Made by a program: the position numbers and the translations under genes
Notes under the pieces: model-generated
Seen by the model: the letters and a program-made list of their open reading frames with translations, nothing else
Database searches by the model: none
Told to the model about the DNA's origin: nothing
Shown: positions 56,851 through 64,000 of the stretch, piece by piece
Layout: every line of letters begins with the position of its first letter
Numbering within the stretch: the stretch's first letter is position 1
Source of the DNA: Crossaster papposus
Taxonomy: Eukaryota > Echinodermata > Asteroidea > Velatida > Solasteridae
Assembly: GCA_037893245.1 (NCBI GenBank)
Contig: JBAIAA010000656.1
Location: 1,010,001-1,074,000 of the forward strand
DNA: 64,000 nt
Direction: 5' to 3'

Positions 56851-57086
56851 CCAGTTCGCGCCGGATGACGTACATATAAACGCAAAAATTTTCCCAGATT
56901 CAAAACAGATGACGCATAAACACGCCAAGTTCAAGTTCAGAAATGTATGTCAGCAGCGGGCAAGGCTGGAAATGCGTGGGTGTGCTTCCCGGCACTATCA
57001 GCCTGAACACGCTTCGGATTGAGTTTCGTTAAAAATAATCCCGCCCGTGGGCTCGGTGATGTTAAAATAATCCCGGCGCGAACTGG
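56851..57086 (+). mobile_element. Family A MITE, complete copy A9
   Basis: CCAGTTCGCGCCGGATGACG at left, CCCGGCGCGAACTGG at right, TTAA on both sides (56847-56850, 57087-57090). 236 bp. Nearly identical ends make this one of the youngest copies. Confidence 0.9.
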
Positions 57087-57229
57087 TTAAGACCAGACTG
57101 TATAGCACACGACCATTGCTCATAACTACTAATCTATCCCGCGCAACGCGCTAAACACACGATATATACTGTACGTGCATTTTATGTGCCGAAATTACGG
57201 GCATAATGGTTTGTTGTGATAGAATTTGT

Positions 57230-59150
57230 TAAGGTACAGTGTAATCTAGTCGGTGACAAAGAATATAGACTGTATCATGATGCTGATGATAGTATTATTA
57301 TTGGAAGGTTCAGAAAGTTCAGTTGGTGGAGCCTTTAACCCTTTGCACTCAGCCCCGCGCTACATCTGACTTATAAGTCCAAATATTCCCCCAAAATATA
57401 GCCCTATTTGTAAGCTTTCCAATGATACATAATTATATGGGATTTGTACACTGTAAATGATATCTGTATATATACAAACTAGCAACACGTACAAAATCTT
57501 CGAAAACAGGCCCGAGTTTAAAGGGTTAAGATTCTGGAGGATTTTTAAAAGTTTGTCTGGCCTCAGAGTGAATGTCGTTAAAACTAATGCTCATATTAGT
57601 GATCATATTAAGGTAAACTGGGTTGGTCCTAACAATAATTGTAGAGCCCTTAGTATTGATTTTTCTACTAAACCTCAATAGTATGACGATCATGATTATA
57701 ACAAGGTACTAGAAGCCACCAGTAGATTCATTACACAATAATCCAGAAGAAAATGAACTGTTTTTAATATTGTCACTTCTAGATCTACAGTTGAACATTG
57801 TAAAATTTGAATGGTACCGGTATGTTGTATAAATTTATCTGAAAGGGTGGTGATAGAGTTGGCAGGAATCAGTGGATTCCAAACTACAGCCATGGAGGCG
57901 TTAAGATGGTAGAATTACGTTCTTATATTAGTGCTCTTAAATGTACATGGATCCGTAGAATATTAAATACCAAAGACACAGGTTGGCCTACTTTGTTTTA
58001 TAAGATCATTGATATTCATAATGTGCTTTTGGTGGAAGGTGGCCATTTTAGCAATGCAACATTTTTGCAAAAGGGCTGCTTATCCATACATGTTTTTTGT
58101 GCCTGCTTATCCATACATGTTTTTAGTGCCTGGAGCCTTTTTGTTTACAGTGTCATTTGCCGGGAAACCAGGATGATGTTCTTAAAAATGTTTTGTGGCG
58201 AAATCATAGAATCATAGTTGGTAACAAATGTGTTATTTACAAACACTGGGCCAACAAAGGAGTTAACTTTGTGTGATCTCCTTGATGACAAAGGTGTTTT
58301 TTTAGTTTGGAGAGCTGTAAGTGGGAATCTAATATTACATGTAGGACTAATTTTTTAGAATACGGTTGTGTTGTAAAGGCCGTCAAAAATTATTTTTGTA
58401 ATATATTTATTAAGATTAACTGTAATATCCGTTTTCATTTATTCCATCCCATTTTCAGACTTTGTTGTTGGATAAAAAAGGCTCTTCCTGTTTGCATCAG
58501 TTTTATGTCTGTGAAAAAGGTTCCTAAAAAGTTCATTGATAAACGGGAAGTAAGTTGGGAGTTTATTTTCCTGCAGCCAAATGATCTGTGTTTTGTACCG
58601 GTAGTATGCCATTTAAAATAACTTGTGCTATAAAATTAAGATGGTTCCAATACAGATTACATGTAGTTCATAGAATCTTGGGTGTCAATTCGTTTTTAGT
58701 GAAGATTGGGAAAGGGGATAATGTTCTTTTTGTCAGAAAAAATAAATAAAACGTTAATCCACTTATTTTGTACTTGTAAGATTTCATCATCGATTTGCAC
58801 CCAAATTAGTGAATGGATCAAGGATACGGTGAATGTGAATATGTGTATAATGGAACTATTCTATTTGGTATACTTAACAAAAACTGGAGTGCACTTAATT
58901 TGATTTTTCTTCTTTGCCGTTATCACATAAATATATAAAATGAAAATGAAAACCATCTTTTATACTGTATAAGAAAGAGTTAAAACGATATTTCGACCTT
59001 GAGAAATATATATTTATTACTAAGGGGAATCTTGTAAAATTCAATGTAAAATGGAACCCTTTTCACTTCTATGTACGGATTAATTTATTTTCTGTATTGA
59101 CAACTACAAAATCCCCCCCGAGGGATTAAAAAATAAAATATATATATACG
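57230..59150 (+). mobile_element. L1/Tx1-like LINE fragment, C-terminal half of ORF2
   Basis: Frames read LVGDKEYRLYHDADD (RT active-site region, with HD-ADD in place of YADD), KILEDFKSLSGLRVNVVKT after the nested MITE, then KGGDRVGRNQW, HGGVKMVELRSYISALKCTW and TGWPTLFYKI, and later LKRYFDLEKYIF. The GGVKM..L..Y..ALK..W pattern is the region after the RT domain in L1/Tx1 elements. Many stops and frameshifts make it an old copy. A run of A and TA near 59125-59150 is a possible tail. A 187-bp MITE interrupts it. Confidence 0.72.
57339..57525. mobile_element. piggyBac-like MITE nested in the LINE
   Basis: TTAA at 57335-57338 and 57526-57529 flank a 187-bp element with ends CCCTTTGCACTCAG and the complement of CCCTTTAAACTCGGGC. 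TTAA plus CCCTTT ends are characteristic of piggyBac. LINE reading resumes directly after the second TTAA (AAG ATT CTG GAG GAT), so the MITE landed in an existing LINE copy. Confidence 0.82.
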
Positions 59151-60634
59151 TGCATAATTTGTGGTTTTTTGCTGCGCGCTCGGTGATTCAAACGTTCTAT
59201 CGGTACATATAACATGTACAACAGTATCAAGATTTGACGCATGATTTTTTCACGTAAACATACTGCTGTAATGTTACAAGTTACCGTAACACTGTTATAT
59301 ACATACAACATATAATATGCATATATTATTTGGTCAATCATATGATGCTTGATCAATGCTGGTTCAGGGGCCATTTATTCGGTTGTTCTTGAAGCCGGTC
59401 TTGATATTACATGTTAACACACCCCCACGTGATTGTCTCGACCAATCAGAAGCTATCAACTCTCCAAGGGTATTTATTAATGAAAAATCCCTTTCTCAGT
59501 ATCCATAATCCTTATTCCAGTGGTAAATTTATATCAGTCTATACATGTGCATGTACAGTATACATTGTACACCCAGACATTCAATGGAATCAGAGAGTAA
59601 ACACAGCACATGTTGTACTAACCCGTTTGACATGTGTACTGCTAGCTTTTTACATTTGATATCTGTAATGCAGTACTATCTAAAGATACGGTACACAACA
59701 TCCCATGCACTCCTACATTATATCATAGGCTTGAACCATATCACACGTACACTACACAACACACTTACTTACACTATTCCCATCAGTAGTCAAACACATC
59801 AATACAGATGCAACTCATACCTCTTTATGTTGAAGACACTCATCTAATATTCCATCGGCAACCCATCCCAAATACCTACTATCAAAAACTGAACCTATCA
59901 TTTGCTGCCCAAACTGAACCTTGCCAGACAAGCCATATCTCCATACATGTACCTACAAGATCAAACAGCCAGTCAGCTTTCAATAAATATCCAATCCCTT
60001 GTATTTTCCCCCTCTACGTCTCCTATTTTCCTTATTTCCTCCTCTCTTTCCCTCAGACAGCGTCAATACACCCACTCGCTAGACGCCCACGCATTCCCAT
60101 CAAGCATGAGTCCACACTACGAGCCTTCTCACACCCTGCAACCCAGAGGCAGCTTGCCATTATCCAATATCAGTGTGTGAGTGTGTGTGCTACAGCAGAA
60201 TAAGGATCAATTCGATCAGATACATCTCCTGGTAAATTGAACCCTTACACAAAATTCTCTCTACTGAATTCTTAAAAACTACCCTATCTCCCCAGGCTTT
60301 TAAAAACCTACTGTAAACTAAAACAATTATGTTTATATCCCATTTGAATGCTCTTATTGAACTCTCTTCATTAACATTTTTAAAGATTTGTTAAGCCTTT
60401 TCCCTCATTTAATGAGAGACGTTATTATATATTTAGATACAGCAGCCATGCCAGGATAAAATAGGCAATGTAAGGCTCCAAATAACCTTATCAATGAAAA
60501 CAATTTGTTATCAGAAAACACAGAGTACTTTGTCTAAATATGATGCTCCTGGAGCTCAATAAAGATAGAATTTGGGTCAAGTAACCTCGATTATAAAAGT
60601 AATAATTTCTTACTGCTATGATACTGATATCTGG
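59151..60634. other. 1.5 kb without recognised gene
   Basis: Open frames at 59411-60203 on the plus strand have no domain or splice support. Nothing else recognised. Confidence 0.4.
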
Positions 60635-60880
60635 TATATTTGAATATTCGAATATCAACTAAATATTTGATTAGCATTTTGCCTGTTCGAATTTTCGTAA
60701 AGAAATAATTATACAAAATATTTATATATTTGTTTACCAAGCATATTTCTTTGTTATACCGTGACGAATATACTGTACTATGGACCAGTACTACACATCA
60801 CATAATGCCTTGTACTTTCAAAGTAGAGCTATTTAGACAAATCCCGGGCCCAGACAGTGCCAGGACAACCACGCCAGGGC
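60635..60880 (-). repeat. Dispersed repeat E, copy 2
   Basis: The minus strand matches 30337-30590: GGCACTGTC, ACAAGGCATT, GTGATGTGTAGTACTGGTCC, GCAAAATGCTA and the ATTCGAATATTC end. Confidence 0.5.
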
Positions 60881-61099
60881 TCCAGGCAATCAGCTAGAGT
60901 TCCAGTGCTATACATGTACCAACTACATGTATATTGCACATGTTTTCCAGAGAATGAAAGTCAATAATCAGGTAACAGAGCATTACACAGATCAGCAGGT
61001 ACAAGCTAGATTATTCACCTACAAATAAAGTTTATATCATCACCATTCAGTAACTTCGTATTCCCAACAAAAAATTGAAATACTAATAGTAGATGATCT

Positions 61100-62400
61100 G
61101 GTGCCACTTCGCAAAATAGAGTTCGTAAAAACCCTTACCCTAATTGGATCACTGAGGAAATAGTAGAAGTGATGAAGAAACGAGATGGTATTCACAAAGC
61201 TGCTATTGAACTCAATGAGATTTGCTTATGGGATGAACATAAAATGCTCCGTAATAGGGTTAATCGTATGTTGAGATGGCATATCTGAGTATTTTGGTGG
61301 GATTATTCGTAACTGTTCTAATGACAGTAACAAAGTCTGGAACTGTCTCAAACAAATTGTTCCTGGTTCTAAGAATACCATACCTACCCATATAAAGGTT
61401 AATGATGAGGAATGTACATCGTCATCTAGTATAGCCGATCCTTTAACCAGTATTTTGTTTCATCTGTTGCTAAAATCTGTACTGATGTACCATTTTGTGA
61501 TTCGATGTCTGTAGAATTTGTCATCAACGAAATTAGTAAAGCCAGGTGAACTCAAGTAAAATTAGCGTGCCCCGCTATTGCCCAGTCCTTGACAAAGCTT
61601 ATTAATCTGTCCATTGATTGTTAAGAGTTATGTTCCATATAAGTGCAAAGTTGATGCTACTGCAGAAATCTGGTGATTCTTCATGCCTCGGTAACTACAG
61701 ACCTATTTCAGTGCTACCGATTGTAAGTACAATCCTAGAAAGGGCTGTCCATAATCAACTCTCCCAGTTCATTTCTGATTTTAACCTTTTGCATCCTAAT
61801 CAGTCAGGTTTTAGACCTTTGCACTCAACTACAACAGCTTTAGCTAAATTAGTTAATCTCTGGTCAAAAAACATCGATGACAGCAAATTATCCGGTGTTG
61901 CATTTATTGACTTGCGAAAAGCAAAGAAATTGAGTTTGCTTGGATGTTCTGACCAGCAATTCTTTTAAATGGTTTCAGTCCTACTTATCTGATCGTACTC
62001 AACTACGCAAGTTCATCTGCCTTAAATGTATGTATGGGAGTTCCCCAGGGTTCCATTTTAAGACCGTTGCTTTTTTTCTATTTATGTAAATGACATGCCT
62101 GGCTCTGTAACTGATGGTGTAATTGATATGTATGCTGATGATACTGTAAGTGGCATGGATGTTTATGAAATTGAAGAAAAATTGTCCATTGGTGTGAATC
62201 AAGTGATGAATGGGATTATTGCTAACCCTCTCGTTATTAATCTTGACAAGACTGCAGTTATGGTAGTTGGTTCCACGGCTAAACTAAATTGTATTGATAA
62301 TTTTAATGTAACTGTTAGTGGTATTATTACCAAGTTAAGAAGGTTTCCTAATATTAATCTGTTCAGTCTAAGCTAGGTATATGCTTCGAAGGGTCAAACC
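61100..62400 (+). mobile_element. Jockey/CR1-type LINE fragment, RT domain
   Basis: In order: QNRVRKNPYPNWITEEIVEV and LRNRVNRML (pre-RT linker), IRNCSNDSNKVWNCL, NYRPISVLPIVSTILERAV (RT 1-2, near 61700), LLHPNQSGFRPLHSTTTAL, FIDLRKA, SYLSDRT, GVPQGSIL (about 62037), YADDTV (62131) and LDKTAVMVVG. This is the canonical order of non-LTR RT motifs in jockey-superfamily LINEs. The pieces fall in different frames with stops and small deletions, so it is decayed. No endonuclease domain and no clear 3' tail. Confidence 0.9.
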
Positions 62401-63030
62401 TTATGTTTCTACTGAATCCTAGATGCTTCTTCACAACTCATTTGTTCAACCTCATCAGTTGCTTTGGCCTCGCTGCCAAAGCAACTCTTGTTGTTGTAGG
62501 CAAACTTTATTCCCCCTGTTTTAGTGATTTTGCTCATTCAATTTGCACAGGGTTGTTGTGACCACCGAATTTCCAAAGTCGGATTGACTTGGGATTTTGA
62601 AGGTTCCCTGGGGACCATTCACAGATGTGTCTCAAAGAAATCTGTGACAATCGTCACAGATTGAGTCAGTACCTATACATTTGTTTTAAGTGACTAAGAT
62701 ACTGCTCTACCAGTACCAGATGGTGCTCTTTGTCAATGACATTTTTGGTCAGTGGCAGTTTCGTTTATTGACTAGCTTTTGAGCAGGTTCAAAGCTCATG
62801 ATCAGCAAGTTTCGAATATCTAATACTAAATTAGTTAAAAATCAACAGCCCTATCTGTCAGCATTTTGCAACCTGGAATCTGAAAATTGCAAGAGCTTCA
62901 AAGGGCTTTGCCTTTGGACCTCACCAAGGGCATTTAAGCAGGCCCAGAGACCGAACGCCATTAAGGTTCAATCCCCCTCCCAATGTTCAAAAGAAATCTA
63001 TGCCACTGGCTATAAATTATTAAGCTTGCC
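62401..63030. other. Unassigned region
   Basis: No gene recognised. Possibly the decayed end of the LINE fragment at its left edge. Confidence 0.35.
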
Positions 63031-63090
63031 GAACTTCCGAACCGAAACCAACCGTTTTAGTTCGGTTAGGTTCGGTTCGGTTTGGCGGTT
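63031..63090. repeat. Small inverted repeat of GGTTCGGTT units
   Basis: CCGAACCGAAACCAACC is followed after about 10 bp by GGTTAGGTTCGGTTCGG, an imperfect hairpin of heptamer-like repeats. It lies directly before a family A fragment. Confidence 0.6.
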
Positions 63091-63104
63091 CAGTTGCAGC
63101 ACTA

Positions 63105-63198
63105 GATGCCAGCCTGAACCTATCTCGGATCGAGATAGGTGAAAAACAATCCCGCACCTGAGCCCAGTCAATTTTAAAATAATCTTGGCACAAACTGG
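63105..63198 (+). mobile_element. Family A MITE, copy A10, right third
   Basis: ATGCCAGCCTGAACC, TCTCGGATCGAG, CAATCCCGCACCTGAGCCCA and the end GGCACAAACTGG match the right part of A1 and A2. Confidence 0.7.
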
Positions 63199-63199
63199 T

Positions 63200-64000
63200 G
63201 AATGCTGATACTGGTAGATCTAAAAGCTTGTCATCATTGATCTACAGTACATGTATAGCAATCAATCAATACAGGCTTTCATGTTATAAATAACAGGAAG
63301 GTGCATACCTGTACATGATATGTGTGCGTGAGCTTGTATAGCATTCAAATAGTGGACGTAGAACAATAGAGGACAATAGGGTCCACGATCGACAGAAAGT
63401 CCAAAAACGGTAAAGTACAAACATAAGAGAGACAATAGGGGGTCCATGATGATAGGTGTTTACACACGTGCATGTGTGTGGCTGAACTGTAAAGAAATCA
63501 TTGCCTTTAATATTTAAAATTTTCCCATCTTCTTTACATTTCTATTCAACACCTTTTTCTACATTCTCTCCATTACAGCCTGTCTTTTGACATCTATCTA
63601 CTTCTTCACAAAGTTAAACCCGCCAGTACATTTGGCCCTTTGTCAAGTATTTCCATATTATTTAAATGTTGGTTTTGGTATATAATTTAGTTTGTTTTGT
63701 TTTTTGTATATGTTTTAATTAATCATTGGTTACATATCAATCACCAATCTTGACCTGTATATTTGGATCTCTTCATCATCCATTCCATTAACATTTGTAT
63801 CATTAAGTGACCATGATATAGTCACTGTAAGTCACCTGTAATCACGTGCAGTGAGAAAGACAGACAGACAAACAAACCTCATTCATCACAGATTACATTC
63901 TACCATCTACATTGTAAAATGTCTTCATCCGTCATCAGCACACAAGCTTTTTATCTACAAGTTCATCCAAGGGACAGCATCTTCCATTGCCTAGTCAACT
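63200..64000. other. Unassigned right end of window
   Basis: AT-rich with short GACA and CAAA runs near 63855. No gene or repeat recognised. Confidence 0.4.

Noticed and set aside
1-64000. LTR retroelements or other virus-like elements
   Set aside because: No long direct terminal repeats, primer-binding site or capsid/protease/integrase signature was noticed on reading.

Overview
This is a eukaryotic, intron- and repeat-rich window, most like a marine invertebrate genome. A deuterostome such as an echinoderm, hemichordate or amphioxus is plausible, because of the many TACATGTA and ACCGGT palindromes, tRNA-headed SINEs with TAA-type tails, L2/CR1, L1/Tx1 and Penelope-type retroelements, and dense TTAA-flanked MITEs. 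The species cannot be fixed from the sequence alone. There are no bacterial operons and no complete intronless host gene.

Only one host gene can be supported. It is a minus-strand serine/threonine protein kinase seen as two consecutive coding exons: the catalytic loop (54625-54739) and the DFG-to-APE activation segment (33464-33585). They are joined by a phase-1 intron of about 21 kb with good splice sites. Other exons of this gene were not found and may lie outside the window. Most of 33.6-54.6 kb is therefore intronic.

Layout: 0-5 kb, a 12-bp array at the left edge, an L2/CR1 LINE fragment (minus strand), a dispersed repeat and a 65-bp minisatellite. 7.8-8.5 kb, a 36-bp array abutting a MITE. 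10-11 kb, a Penelope-type endonuclease fragment and a perfect 42-bp palindrome. 12-16.2 kb, a SINE tail and two Harbinger-like inverted-repeat elements. 17.5-24 kb, a very uniform 12-bp array, a 1,780-bp tandem duplication and about 3.8 kb of 19-bp satellite with a higher-order period near 550 bp. 26.4-29.1 kb, a small MITE, a non-autonomous hAT element with an 8-bp target duplication and a G-rich array. 32-57 kb, many copies of two TTAA-flanked MITE families, a 140-bp array of tRNA-like units, a second 12-bp array, a 1.74-kb DNA transposon with seven or eight copies of an internal motif, a near-perfect hairpin next to a SINE, and a fold-back element with an expanded 20-bp array in one arm. 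57-62.4 kb, an L1/Tx1-like LINE with a piggyBac-like MITE inserted in it, and a jockey/CR1-type LINE fragment.

The main theme is that most tandem arrays sit inside, or exactly against, short inverted-repeat transposons or tRNA-derived repeats. The window looks like a record of satellites arising from mobile elements. Long open frames over the arrays are by-products of repeat periods and are not annotated as genes.
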